Below are positions 14,477 to 22,935 of a stretch of DNA of 64,000 nucleotides, piece after piece. The position numbers were made by a program, and so were the translations under genes. The notes beneath the pieces are model-generated. The model did no database searches, was not told the DNA's origin, and saw only the letters and a list, made by a program, of their open reading frames with translations. Position 1 is the stretch's first letter. Every line of letters starts with the position of its first letter. The DNA comes from Variovorax sp. WDL1 (GTDB taxonomy: Bacteria > Pseudomonadota > Gammaproteobacteria > Burkholderiales > Burkholderiaceae_C): the NCBI RefSeq assembly GCF_001541225.1, contig NZ_LMTS01000026.1:156378-220377 (forward strand), read 5' to 3'.

Positions 14477-17020
14477 TCAGGCCGCAGCGGCCCCCAGCGC
14501 CGCTGCCGTGCCCTCCACGTCATCACAGCGTGCACACAGGTCCAGAAACAGCCCCGTGCGACTGTGCCTGCGACACCGGGGACACAGCCCGCGTTCGGAG
14601 CTGACTGCGCGTACGCCGTACCCATTTCCGCGGCCGAGCCGCACCTCGGCACAGCCGAAGAAGTCGACCATCTCCGCCTCGCTGACCAGGAGTGCCGCAG
14701 GGGTGTCGGGCACGACCACCGCCAGCTCAAGCGAGCTTGCCGACTTCAGGCCGTCCTGCCGGTGCGCGTCGACGTACTGGTTGACCTCGCGCTTGAGCGC
14801 TTTCAGCTGGTCGTAGGTGGCCAGAAGCTCGTCCGCGGTGTCGACAGAGGGAAGCGCCAGGTCTCCCAGCGTCAGCAGGAGCACAGATGCCTCCTCACGA
14901 CGCAGCGCATCACGAACCGACTGGAAGACCTCTTCTGCGGTGAACGGCAAAACGGGGGCCAGCAGGCGCAGAAGGGTGTTGAGCACGCAGGCCAGGACGT
15001 ACTGGACCTCGCGCCGGCGCTCCGAGCCTGCAGCTTCGCAGTAAAGCGCATCCTTGACAGCAGTGAAGTAGTCGCTGGAGACCGCATCCGCATACTTCAA
15101 GAGCAGCGCGGTCGCCGCTGCGAAGTCGTACAAGCCGGCGGCCTCCTGCACGCCGGTCACCAGCTCCCGGAGCTCGAGGACCTGCAGGCGGTTCTGCGAG
15201 TGGGTGAGTTCCGCCAGCGCGAAGTCGAAATCGAAGTCGACCAGGTTTTGCAAGCAGAACCGGAGTGTGTTGCGCACCTTGCGGTAGCGCTCCACCGTCT
15301 GGTCCAGCGATTTTGGCGACAGCTTGAGCTCCTTGGTGAAATCCTGCTGTAGGGCCCAGAGGCGTAGCACGTCGGGGCTGTAACGCTTGAAGAGCTCGTC
15401 CAGCGGCAGGTAGTTCTTGCTGGATTTCGAGTACTTGCGGCCATGCTCGTCGACCACCATGCCGTGGGTGAGCAAGGCCTTGTACGGCGCCGGGCCGCCG
15501 GCGGCCACCGCTGTCAACAACGAAGATTGAAACCAGCCTCGGTGCTGGTCAGTACCTTCCAGGTAGACGTCCGCTGTCCGCCCGAAGCGCTTCTTCATGA
15601 CGAGCTCATGCGTGGCGCCGCTGTCGAACCAGACATCGAGGGTACGACGTGGACCTGCAGAATGCCATGCCTCGACGCCCTCCCCTGCAACTCGGGCCGC
15701 CAGGGCGCGGTCCTCGGGGTCGGACGCGTCGACCAGGGGTGTCCCCCAAAGTCTGGAGCGGGAGAGGCACCAGGACGTGCGCGAGCGCAGCATGCTGCTG
15801 AGCCGCTCCCGCGACCCCTCCGGCACGAAATGAACGTGCTGCAGCGCATCGAGCGCGCGGGGACCGACGTCCGCTAACTCCATGAAGAACTCGGACGACG
15901 CGCGGAAGAAGACGGGGCGCTTGTGACGCCAGCAATGCGGGTACTCGTGCTGAACGTTCTCGTGCGAGAAAACGAGCGGTGCGACGCGCTCAAGCACGTG
16001 GGCCGTGCCTTCCCGCAGGCTCATCCCGGCCATCTCGCCGTGGAGGAAGCGGCCGCGCTCGTCGACGTAGTGCTCGACCGCCAGGCCGTGTGCCTCTCCC
16101 ACCCGGAAGTCGTCCATTCCGAACGCCGGCGCCAGGTGCACCAGGCCGGTGCCGCTGCTCGTCACGTAGTCCGCAGGCAGCAAGGGAACCAGTTCTCCGG
16201 TGTAGGGGCTGTAGGCGCGGCGGCCAGCCAGGTCGAACGTAGGCGTATCAGCGGCGTCTTCCGGAGCCCGGGCTCGCACCAGGGTGCGCGCGCCGTCCGC
16301 CACCGCCACGTAGTCGAGCGCCGGGCTGTAGGCAACGCCTTTGTTGGCAGGCAGGGTGTAGGGCGTCGTGGTCCAGACCTGCAAGAACGTGTTCTCCAGC
16401 CCCTCGACGGGGAACAGCACGACCAGGCTGTCGGAAGCCCGCTCCTTGTACTCCACCTCTGCTTCAGCCAGGGGCGACGCGCAGTCGGGGCACCAGTGCA
16501 CCGGCCGCAGCCGCTTGGCGACGTTGGGGAGCTCGCTGAAGAGGCGCGCTGCGCCGGCCTCGAACTCCGGGTCGAGCGTGCGATACGGCTGCTCCCAGTC
16601 GGCAGCGACCCCGAAGGTGCGGAACTCCGCGGTCTGGTTGGCGACCTGGCCTTCCGCGTAGGCTCGGCAGGCCTCGACGAAGGCTCGGGGGTCGTCCTTT
16701 GAGACGCCAAGCTTCTCGACCTCGAGCTCCACGGGCAGGCCGTGGCAGTCGAAGCCAGGAACGAAGGGCGCGAAGTAGCCGTCCAGGCGCTTGAACTTGA
16801 CGAGCGCGTCCTTGAGGGTCTTGTTCACAAAGTGGCCGAGGTGCAAGCCGCCGTTGGCGTACGGAGGTCCGTCGTGCAGCAGGAAGAGCGGTTTGCCAAC
16901 AGGATTGCGATGCAAGGCGTCCACGGTCGCCGGCGCGCCCCAGAGGGCGAGGTAGGGTGCTTTGTCCGCATGCAGTTGCGGGAGTTCGAACGAGGACTTG
17001 AAGAGATTGAGGTGGTACAT
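14477..17020 (-). CDS. ileS: Divergent isoleucyl-tRNA synthetase
   Basis: 847 residues; charges tRNA-Ile with isoleucine. Class I signatures: GGLHLGH (HIGH at 60-63), the CP1 editing domain with TTTPYTLPANKG and HLAPAFGMDD, DVWFDSGATHE, EGTDQHRGWFQ, and KYSKS at 529-533 where most family members have KMSKS. The C-terminal zinc finger CPRC...CARC near 820 is kept, so it is a bacterial-type enzyme, but shorter than the usual ~930-940. Upstream extensions to 17215 are rejected because they run through a terminator hairpin. A second, divergent copy is suggestive of inhibitor resistance or accessory supply; that is inference, as the main chromosomal copy is not visible. Confidence 0.9.
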   Translation of the reverse strand: MYHLNLFKSSFELPQLHADKAPYLALWGAPATVDALHRNPVGKPLFLLHDGPPYANGGLHLGHFVNKTLKDALVKFKRLDGYFAPFVPGFDCHGLPVELEVEKLGVSKDDPRAFVEACRAYAEGQVANQTAEFRTFGVAADWEQPYRTLDPEFEAGAARLFSELPNVAKRLRPVHWCPDCASPLAEAEVEYKERASDSLVVLFPVEGLENTFLQVWTTTPYTLPANKGVAYSPALDYVAVADGARTLVRARAPEDAADTPTFDLAGRRAYSPYTGELVPLLPADYVTSSGTGLVHLAPAFGMDDFRVGEAHGLAVEHYVDERGRFLHGEMAGMSLREGTAHVLERVAPLVFSHENVQHEYPHCWRHKRPVFFRASSEFFMELADVGPRALDALQHVHFVPEGSRERLSSMLRSRTSWCLSRSRLWGTPLVDASDPEDRALAARVAGEGVEAWHSAGPRRTLDVWFDSGATHELVMKKRFGRTADVYLEGTDQHRGWFQSSLLTAVAAGGPAPYKALLTHGMVVDEHGRKYSKSSKNYLPLDELFKRYSPDVLRLWALQQDFTKELKLSPKSLDQTVERYRKVRNTLRFCLQNLVDFDFDFALAELTHSQNRLQVLELRELVTGVQEAAGLYDFAAATALLLKYADAVSSDYFTAVKDALYCEAAGSERRREVQYVLACVLNTLLRLLAPVLPFTAEEVFQSVRDALRREEASVLLLTLGDLALPSVDTADELLATYDQLKALKREVNQYVDAHRQDGLKSASSLELAVVVPDTPAALLVSEAEMVDFFGCAEVRLGRGNGYGVRAVSSERGLCPRCRRHSRTGLFLDLCARCDDVEGTAAALGAAAA

Positions 17021-17035
17021 GATTCGGGTCCAGAA

Positions 17036-17069
17036 AAGCAAAAAGGCAGCGAGGGTGAGTCGCTGCCTT
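17036..17069 (-). terminator. Terminator hairpin inside the ileS leader (candidate attenuator)
   Basis: On the minus strand AAGGCAGCGA / TCGCTGCCTT, a 10-bp stem with a 7-nt loop, runs into TTTTTGCTTTTC and ends about 16 nt before the ileS ATG. A promoter box lies upstream (17202-17207), so the terminator sits between promoter and gene. Confidence 0.75.
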
Positions 17070-17207
17070 GGGAGGTCGAGGTCGAAGGTGGGGCTAATCG
17101 CCCAACGTAATTCGCCCCCGGTGCTCTGCGGCAGCGGAGGTGCGAATAATCGAGAAGGACCAGTGCTTGGACACGATGTGCTTGATTGAGTGTGACGCCT
17201 TGTATAG
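17070..17207 (-). promoter_or_regulatory. ileS leader with promoter and possible antiterminator
   Basis: A CTATAC -10-like box is at 17202-17207 (minus). The transcribed leader contains CGCTGCC (17130-17136), which can pair with GGCAGCG in the 5' arm of the terminator (17061-17067) and so prevent it forming. A short reading frame (17094-17174, GTG start, no clear Shine-Dalgarno) has tandem Ile codons (ATT ATT at 17145-17150) next to that segment. Conditional termination in response to isoleucyl-tRNA is a hypothesis. Confidence 0.45.
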
Positions 17208-17492
17208 GCACTCACATTTTAAACGAACTGCATCTATTCTTTCACGTTTTAGGGCCATTGGCCAAGAATAGCTGCACGGAGCAACCGCCAGCGGGCAACC
17301 GGTCTGCGCGGGGCCCGTAGTTTCCATACCACCGCTCGCCATCCAAGGAAGCGAAGTGCGCAATGCTGCACACAAACCACTCCCTCGAGCCGGCGGTACG
17401 GGAACTCGCTCGTAGACTGCCCCTGGTGCACGACGTGAGAAATTGGGTCGAACGGCCGGCAGCACACTAACAACACTAAGAGGAACTCAGCC

Positions 17493-17831
17493 ATGGCAAC
17501 TCGAATCGCTCTCCGGCACAAGGACACCGGGCTCATGAAGAATGGCTTTTACGGCTTCTCATGGACGACGCTCTTCTTCGGATTCTTCCCAGCGCTCTTC
17601 CGGGGCGACTTCCTCACCTTCATCGGCGGCTTCGTCATCGCCGTCATCATCGGCTTGATGACCTTCGGCATCGGCGCGCTCGCCATCGGCATCATCTGGG
17701 CGTTTATGTACAACAAGTACTACACCCGGCGGCTGCTCGAGCGCGGCTATTCGCTCGCAGGTAGCGAAGGCGAGAACGCCCTCGCCGCGTCGGCGCTCGG
17801 CATGGCCATGCCAATTGCGGCCAACGCCTGA
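17493..17831 (+). CDS. HrgC-like small membrane protein
   Basis: 112 residues. After a short polar start come GFYGFSWTTLFFGFFPALFRGDF and a long hydrophobic stretch (FIGGFVIAVIIGLMTFGIGALAIGIIWAFMYNKYYTRRLLERGY), i.e. two to three membrane segments. This is the pattern of proteins annotated as HrgC; the biological role is unclear to me. AGAGGAA lies about 9 nt before the ATG. It probably forms an operon with the next gene, 7 nt downstream. Confidence 0.75.
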   Translation: MATRIALRHKDTGLMKNGFYGFSWTTLFFGFFPALFRGDFLTFIGGFVIAVIIGLMTFGIGALAIGIIWAFMYNKYYTRRLLERGYSLAGSEGENALAASALGMAMPIAANA

Positions 17832-17838
17832 AGCGCTG

Positions 17839-18108
17839 ATGTCGGAAGACGAACGGCCAGACGACAAGCCACTTCACCGCCACTGGTGGTTCTGGCTCTT
17901 TGTGGTGATGGTCCTGCTCGCACTTTTTAAGCAAATTTCCGGCAGGGACGTCTTCTCGTTCTTCGGAAAGGTCGACAAAAGCCAGCCGAACCTCATCAAG
18001 GCCGCGTGCCAGGTCGTCTTCCCCTGCAATCTCGTCTGGGACCTGTCGGCACCCGAGGACCTGAAGGACTCGACGCCGGTGGTCCGTCCGCGGCACCTGG
18101 ACGACTAG
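17839..18108 (+). CDS. Single-pass membrane protein, 89 aa
   Basis: Not recognised. One hydrophobic segment (HWWFWLFVVMVLLALFKQI, about 15-33) is flanked by charged residues; the C-terminal part has two cysteines (AACQVVFPCNLVWDL). ATG 17839 is 7 nt after the stop of the HrgC-like gene; an earlier in-frame ATG at 17815 would overlap that gene. Co-transcription with it is likely. Confidence 0.6.
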   Translation: MSEDERPDDKPLHRHWWFWLFVVMVLLALFKQISGRDVFSFFGKVDKSQPNLIKAACQVVFPCNLVWDLSAPEDLKDSTPVVRPRHLDD

Positions 18109-18242
18109 CTCCCTTGGTGTGCTCGCGACGGGCCCCGCTTTGACTTGCGAGAAGCACCTCGGCTCCTGGCATGATGCGCGAAGGCAATTCGGAGGCCTTA
18201 GGCACAGCACCTCTCAGAGGACAGGTGGCGACCTGGGAGACA

Positions 18243-18431
18243 ATGTCGGCAATGACGATTCTGCCGCTCCTCCGCAGCCTTGAGGCTATCGACCGCGCTT
18301 CCCGACCTGAGCTGGTCGGCTACCTAGAGGCCTGGGGCTTCCAGACGTACGACCATGAGTCTGACGAGGTTCTCCGGGCAGCGGCGCGCCAGAACTTTGA
18401 GACCGAAGGCGACCGGCCTCCTGGCGAGTAA
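18243..18431 (+). CDS. Small hypothetical protein, 62 aa
   Basis: Not recognised. A helical, acidic protein (LLRSLEAIDRASRPELVGYLEAWGFQ). ATG 18243 is chosen because GGGAG lies 6-7 nt upstream; earlier in-frame ATGs lack one. No operon partner is certain; Ku starts 200 nt downstream. Confidence 0.5.
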   Translation: MSAMTILPLLRSLEAIDRASRPELVGYLEAWGFQTYDHESDEVLRAAARQNFETEGDRPPGE

Positions 18432-18638
18432 ACCAGGTGGCGCCCGGTCGGGGCGGACCGCAACTGCCCTAAGGCATATCAGGGAGAGCGCACCTCACTT
18501 TCCGCGAAAAGCCCTCTTGCGGTAGGTGTGCGCCTACAACCCCACGGGCGCGCCGCGCTTGGCCCCTGGCCGGGGCTGGGGCTAGCATTCGGCTCCTGCG
18601 GCCAATGCCGTAGGAAACCCGTTTTTTCGGAGCCCACA

Positions 18639-19559
18639 ATGGCCGCACGCTCAATTGCCTCGCTCACCCTCAGCTTCGGCCTTGTCTCCATCCCCGTGCG
18701 GCTCTACTCCGCGACGGAGAGTGCGGCAGCCGTCCGGTTCAACCTGCTGAAAAAGGACGGCTCGCGGGTGAAGCAGCAGTACATCTCCGAGAAGGACCAG
18801 ACGGTCGTTCCACGTTCTGAAATGGTCAAGGGCTATGAGTTCGAGAAGGACAACTTCGTCCTCTTCAAGCCGGAGGAGCTTAAGGCCCTCGAGGAGGGTA
18901 GCAGCCCCATCATCGATATCGTTGCCTTTGTGCCCTTGGCTTCGGTCGACCCCATCTACTACGACAAGGCCTACTACCTGGCGCCTGACAAACGCGGGGG
19001 CAAACCCTATTCGCTTCTGGCCGAGGCCATGCGGCAGAGCGGACGTTGCGCCCTGGCCAAGTGGTCCTGGAAGGCAAAGCAGTACGTGGTCCAGGTGCGC
19101 CCGGCAGAAGACGGTCTGGTTCTGCAGCAGTTGTTGTACGCTGCCGAGGTGCGCTCGATGAAGGAACTCGGCATCGAAAAGGCGCAGGTCTCCCCTGCGG
19201 AGCTCCAGCTCGCGCTACAACTTATCGAGCAGATTTCCCAGGAAACCTACGACCCGACGCAGTTCGAGGACGAAGAGAAAAAACGCGTTCTCCATGCCAT
19301 CGACGAGAAAATTGCCGGCAAGGAAATCGTGGCGGCCGCTCGAACCGAGGAGCCTGCGGGCGCCCAGGTCTTTGACCTGGTCTCGATGCTCAAAGCTAGC
19401 TTGGAAGGCCCAGCCGCAAAGGCGGCTCAGCGCGCGGCTGGCAAAGAACCTGCGGCGCAGGATGAGGACATGCCCGAAGTGAAGGAGCGCAAAGTCGCAA
19501 GGCGCGCGCCCAAGACGGAGGCCGCGCCGGCGCCGGCCCGTGCGCGCTCGAGGAAGTGA
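18639..19559 (+). CDS. ku: Ku DNA end-binding protein (bacterial NHEJ)
   Basis: 306 residues. The bacterial Ku core is clear: ARSIASLTLSFGLVSIPVRLYSAT at the start, QQYISEKDQTVVPRSEMVKGYEFEKDNFVLF, and IVAFVPLASVDPIYYDKAYYLAP. Ku forms a homodimeric ring on DNA ends and recruits ligase LigD. The C-terminal ~70 residues are basic and low-complexity (KVARRAPKTEAAPAPARARSRK), like the DNA-binding tails of other bacterial Ku proteins. CGGAG lies 7 nt before the ATG. No ligD is in the window. Its stop overlaps the next gene's start by 4 nt. Confidence 0.95.
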   Translation: MAARSIASLTLSFGLVSIPVRLYSATESAAAVRFNLLKKDGSRVKQQYISEKDQTVVPRSEMVKGYEFEKDNFVLFKPEELKALEEGSSPIIDIVAFVPLASVDPIYYDKAYYLAPDKRGGKPYSLLAEAMRQSGRCALAKWSWKAKQYVVQVRPAEDGLVLQQLLYAAEVRSMKELGIEKAQVSPAELQLALQLIEQISQETYDPTQFEDEEKKRVLHAIDEKIAGKEIVAAARTEEPAGAQVFDLVSMLKASLEGPAAKAAQRAAGKEPAAQDEDMPEVKERKVARRAPKTEAAPAPARARSRK

Positions 19560-20404
19560 CCCAGCCATCCCAAGTCCCTGATTACAGCCTCCAGCGGGTT
19601 TCGACCACGCTGGGGCTGCCGCGGACGGTCGTTCAGGGGCTCATCGCTGCCGGGTTCGTTTCGCCCAGCAAGGGTAAGCGCAACGAGCAGCGCTTTACCT
19701 TTCAAGACCTGATGCTCCTGCGGACCGCACACGAGTTGCACCAGGCCAAGATTCCTCCGAGGAAGATTCTGGCGTCGCTGCGACGGCTCAAGGCCGCGCT
19801 GCCGGCCGAGATTCCACTCACCGGCATGCGCATCACGGCCGTCGGTGCGGAGGTCGCGGTGCGCGAGCGTGGCGCCAGCTGGGAGGCGGCTTCGGGGCAG
19901 CTTCTTATGGACTTCGAGGTCGAACCGGTGGACGGAGGCGTCACCATTCTCGAAATGAGGCGCCCGGCAAGCACGCAGCGAGGGGAGACGGAGGCGAGCG
20001 CCAGCGAATGGTTCAGGCGCGGCGAAGACCTGGAGGATACGGACCCGCGGCAGGCTGCGAAGGCATACCAGGAAGCCCTGGAGCTCAAGCCTGACTACGT
20101 GGAGGCGTACGTCAACCTCGGGGCGTTGATGTGCGAGGCTAAGCACTGCTCCGAAGCAGTTGCGCTCTATTCCAAGGCAATGACGGTGTGCGCGCCTTCA
20201 GCCTTGCTGCACTTCAACATGGCCATCGCCCTCGAAGACCTGGGGCGCCTGGAGGAGGCCGTGGAGCACTACGAGCGATGCCTCGAGTTAGACCCGAGCC
20301 AGGCCGACGCCCATTTCAACTTGGGCTGCCTTGGTGACAAGCTGGGCGACGGAAAAAGTGCGCTGCGGCACTTCAACGCCTACCGGCGGATGACGCGGCC
20401 TTAG
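19556..20404 (+). CDS. MerR-type HTH protein with TPR repeats
   Basis: 282 residues, starting at a GTG that overlaps the Ku stop (GTGA), so the two are translationally coupled. Residues ~10-70 look like a MerR winged helix (YSLQRVSTTLGLPRTVVQGLIAAGFVSPSKGK...FTFQDLMLLRTA). A middle beta-rich stretch follows, then three to four TPR units (ASEWFRRGEDLE...DPRQAAKAYQEALELKPDYVEAYVNLG, FNMAIALEDLGRLEEAVEHYERCLELDP). The coupling suggests that it regulates, or physically partners, Ku; neither is shown by the sequence. Confidence 0.85.
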   Translation: MTQPSQVPDYSLQRVSTTLGLPRTVVQGLIAAGFVSPSKGKRNEQRFTFQDLMLLRTAHELHQAKIPPRKILASLRRLKAALPAEIPLTGMRITAVGAEVAVRERGASWEAASGQLLMDFEVEPVDGGVTILEMRRPASTQRGETEASASEWFRRGEDLEDTDPRQAAKAYQEALELKPDYVEAYVNLGALMCEAKHCSEAVALYSKAMTVCAPSALLHFNMAIALEDLGRLEEAVEHYERCLELDPSQADAHFNLGCLGDKLGDGKSALRHFNAYRRMTRP

Positions 20405-20427
20405 CCTGCTAGGGGCTCGGCACGACC

Positions 20428-21387
20428 TCAGCGCGGGACGAGCGCCAGCCTGGCAACCACAGGGTAGTGGTCCGAGCCAACATCCGGCCCCCGCTCACTG
20501 GAGACCCGCCGCCAGGCACCGTCGGCGAGCACGTGGTCGATGGGGATGCCCATGAGACCGAGGAAGAGCGAGTGCCAGGTCGGCGCAAGGGAAGTCGTCC
20601 GCAAGAAACCGAGCCGCTGTGCGGTCTGCAGCCCACTTGACCAGGCCGAAGCGTTGAAGTCGCCTGCCACGACCGCCGGCGCGCCAAGCGCAGTGGCCTC
20701 GGAAAGCACTGCCGCGACGTCTCGGTCTCGCTGAAGGTAGTACTCAGGCGCCAGGGGCGGCATTGTGTGCAAGGCAACGACGGTCACTGCCCTGCCCTGG
20801 AACTCGGTTTGTGCAGTGATGAAGTCAGGGCCAGCGCTGAGCTGGCGAACCTGCACGTTGCTCAACGGCTTGCGTGAGAGCAAGGCAATGCCGAATGGGC
20901 CAGTAGCGGGAAGGACCTTGCTGTAGGGGAACTGCGCCTGGGTCTGCAAAGCCGCGGCATAGCCCGGCGAGACCTCCATGACCACGACGGCGTCAGCCGC
21001 CACGGTTTCGAGCCAGCGCAGCAGCACGCCGGGGTCGTCACTCGAGTAGTGGACGTTCGCCGATGCCACGGCGAAGGTGGGAGCACCGGCTGCGGCGTAG
21101 ACCTCACGCGCAGACGTGGCTGTCAACAGGGGGATGGCGGCAAGCGGAATGAAAGCGGCAGCGCGCCAGCCCCAGTGGGGGCAGGCTAGTCCTGCACCTA
21201 TCAGGAAGAACAGGGCAAAGAGCCACTGCCAATGTGCCGCCAGGTCCAGGGCCCAAGCGAGCGGCGCGGGAAGTGAGGGGGCCCACAGAGCCGCGACCGG
21301 CAAGACAAACCCCAGCAGCCCAACCGCTGCGTACCGCGTGCCCCGCTTGGCTAAAGTCTTGCGGATGGCGGGGGCAAAGAGTTTCAT
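20428..21387 (-). CDS. Membrane-anchored endonuclease/exonuclease/phosphatase family protein
   Basis: 319 residues. Three hydrophobic segments fill the first ~105 residues (AAVGLLGFVLPVAALW, WLFALFFLIGAGLACP, AAAFIPLAAIPLL). The EEP fold follows with its usual residues: VASANVHYSSDD (Asn), VVVMEVSP (Glu), VALHTMPP, VAGDFNASAWS (GDFN), PIDHVLADG and GSDHYPV (SDH). This resembles YafD/VanJ-type proteins with a periplasmic phosphodiesterase domain; the substrate is unknown. ATG 21387 is used because it begins the hydrophobic region; no strong Shine-Dalgarno is present. Confidence 0.85.
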   Translation of the reverse strand: MKLFAPAIRKTLAKRGTRYAAVGLLGFVLPVAALWAPSLPAPLAWALDLAAHWQWLFALFFLIGAGLACPHWGWRAAAFIPLAAIPLLTATSAREVYAAAGAPTFAVASANVHYSSDDPGVLLRWLETVAADAVVVMEVSPGYAAALQTQAQFPYSKVLPATGPFGIALLSRKPLSNVQVRQLSAGPDFITAQTEFQGRAVTVVALHTMPPLAPEYYLQRDRDVAAVLSEATALGAPAVVAGDFNASAWSSGLQTAQRLGFLRTTSLAPTWHSLFLGLMGIPIDHVLADGAWRRVSSERGPDVGSDHYPVVARLALVPR

Positions 21388-21435
21388 TTTAGGAGAGCAT
21401 TTTAGCAGGTGCGTCCCAGCACAACCGGCTTTACG

Positions 21436-21466
21436 CAAAGAAAAGCGACCCTCCGTTGAGGGTCGC
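21436..21466 (-). terminator. Intrinsic terminator (minus strand)
   Basis: GCGACCCTC / GAGGGTCGC, 9-bp perfect stem with a 4-nt loop, followed on the minus strand by TTTTCTTTG. It closes the gene ending at 21482. Confidence 0.85.
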
Positions 21467-21481
21467 AGAATCACAGGAGGG

Positions 21482-21961
21482 TTAACCTGCGCAGGCGGGC
21501 ACGGGCTGCGGATGGCTGTACTCAATAGCGTAACCTCCGATACGAGAAGCTCCGCATTGGATTTTGGCTGGAAAGCCGTCTTCCCCGCGAGCGCTCACAA
21601 CCAGGGCGTTGCCCTGCCACTCTGCGGTTAGCCTCGTCGAACGCGAGTACTTCGCTACGACTTGGCCAGCCAGGGCGGGCAGAGGCAGACCCCGCGGGGT
21701 GGCGACGAGTCCTCGCTCGTAGGCGAAGGCGTCTGTTTCGGGGAGGTCGATGAACTGCAGTCCCATCGGCTCGCGAATGCCCCATTGCGTTCCGGTCTCA
21801 CTCGGGGTGAGCACGACCGCAAGGAAGCCGACCAGCAGTGTTGGTACCAGAACGAGACCTCTGGTCAGCGATTTGCCGGTCTTCGGGATGGCCAAGCGAC
21901 AGACCACGGTGAGGATGGCGGCAGCTGCCAGGCCAAAGAGGATGGCTTGAAGGTATTTCAT
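21482..21961 (-). CDS. Hypothetical membrane protein, 159 aa
   Basis: Two N-terminal membrane segments (YLQAILFGLAAAAILTVVCRL and LTRGLVLVPTLLVGFLAVVL), then a ~100-residue soluble domain with one Cys pair (IQCGASR...VPACAG). Not recognised as a family. AGGAC lies 7-9 nt before the ATG. It has its own TATAC promoter box 30 nt upstream and a strong terminator. Confidence 0.65.
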   Translation of the reverse strand: MKYLQAILFGLAAAAILTVVCRLAIPKTGKSLTRGLVLVPTLLVGFLAVVLTPSETGTQWGIREPMGLQFIDLPETDAFAYERGLVATPRGLPLPALAGQVVAKYSRSTRLTAEWQGNALVVSARGEDGFPAKIQCGASRIGGYAIEYSHPQPVPACAG

Positions 21962-21991
21962 GACGATGTCCTACGGGAGCGGTTTAAACCC

Positions 21992-21998
21992 CGTATAG
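21992..21998 (-). promoter_or_regulatory. Putative -10 box (gCTATAC) for the 159-aa gene
   Basis: CTATAC on the minus strand about 30 nt before the ATG at 21961. No -35 is obvious. Confidence 0.4.
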
Positions 21999-22010
21999 CC
22001 CACTGGCCGA

Positions 22011-22016
22011 TATACT
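22011..22016 (+). promoter_or_regulatory. Putative -10 box TATACT, plus strand
   Basis: TATACT close to consensus, divergent from the minus-strand box 15 nt away. It would drive the gene at 22144. Confidence 0.4.
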
Positions 22017-22143
22017 GGAGCTGGCCGTCCGGGCCGAACCTGCCTCCGGGTTAGAGCGGACATCGAACTTGTGAACAAGAATCGACTCAGTCGGGTCGAC
22101 GGGGAATCGGAGGTCGTCGACCGAAACATCGACTGGAAGTCCA

Positions 22144-22881
22144 TTGGCCTCACTCTGTCTTACTACATCGTCGCTGCGCAGCCTCAAGAACTCGCTGCGA
22201 ATCGAATTCTCTGGCACCAGCTCCTCGCATCGCACGGAAGCTATTGCGGCTGCGCTGGGGTTCCGCTCACATGCCGCCTTGCTGGCACACCAGCACGCCG
22301 TGCAAGCCGACCCACCGTTCATCGTCCTGAACGCGCGCCGCTTCATTGACCGATTGTCTGAACTGAGCGGTCTTGGGCACGACCCCGACTTCGCGTTCGA
22401 ACGGCTCGACCTTGCGAGTGCTGGTCTGGTCGACACACGCCCGTGGACCGCATATCTGACAGACGCTCCGGTTGGAGCGAAGGCCTACCGCAATCTCATG
22501 GTCCTCGCGGTGAATGAAGGCTTGCGGCAGAAGCTGTACTCGCTGCGCCCTGGCGACAATCGCTGGTTAAGCACGGACGAGGGGGGTGCCTCCTTTCAAT
22601 TTGCGCTTCCCAGCGGTGAGCCGGTCCTCGGCCGCGTCAAAGACGCCGGCCGTGGTGAGCTCGAGGTCTCGGCTGCGGTAAACCCGCACAGCGGACGGGC
22701 ATGGCCATTCGGCTCCGACCTGGGCGACGCGGTCGCCATGGGGGTGGTTGAGCGCCAGGCAGGAGCTTGGCTGCAGCCAGGCATCGACTTCAGCTGCACT
22801 CATGCGCTTTCACCCGTTCTGGGCGCAATCGAGGTAGCACCGATGGGCTACGGGGACTGCGGCCGGCAGGTACGCGGGTAG
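22144..22881 (+). CDS. Protein with recurrent N-terminal helical module, 245 aa
   Basis: Start TTG at 22144 with GGAAG 6-7 nt upstream; no ATG or GTG exists between the preceding in-frame stop and this point. Residues ~9-52 carry the recurrent module (SLRSLKNSLRIEF...HRTEAIAAALGFRSHAALLAH), which aligns well with the gene at 23416 (HRTEAIAAGLGFRNFAAL). A second shared stretch follows (ARRFIDRLSELSGL against AHRMAARLAELGY). The remaining ~160 residues are not recognised. The two nearby genes look like diverged duplicates. Confidence 0.6.
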   Translation: MASLCLTTSSLRSLKNSLRIEFSGTSSSHRTEAIAAALGFRSHAALLAHQHAVQADPPFIVLNARRFIDRLSELSGLGHDPDFAFERLDLASAGLVDTRPWTAYLTDAPVGAKAYRNLMVLAVNEGLRQKLYSLRPGDNRWLSTDEGGASFQFALPSGEPVLGRVKDAGRGELEVSAAVNPHSGRAWPFGSDLGDAVAMGVVERQAGAWLQPGIDFSCTHALSPVLGAIEVAPMGYGDCGRQVRG

Positions 22882-22935
22882 CCATGCCTGGCTCGCCAGT
22901 CCTGCACCGGCCGGCGGTGCCTGTGCCCGACTGCC

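Noticed and set aside
17036..17210. T-box riboswitch before ileS
   Set aside because: No recognisable T-box sequence or specifier stem; the alternative pairing is a simple 7-bp switch.
17094..17465. 123-codon minus-strand frame upstream of ileS
   Set aside because: No Shine-Dalgarno and arbitrary composition; only its last 27 codons are considered, as a possible leader peptide.
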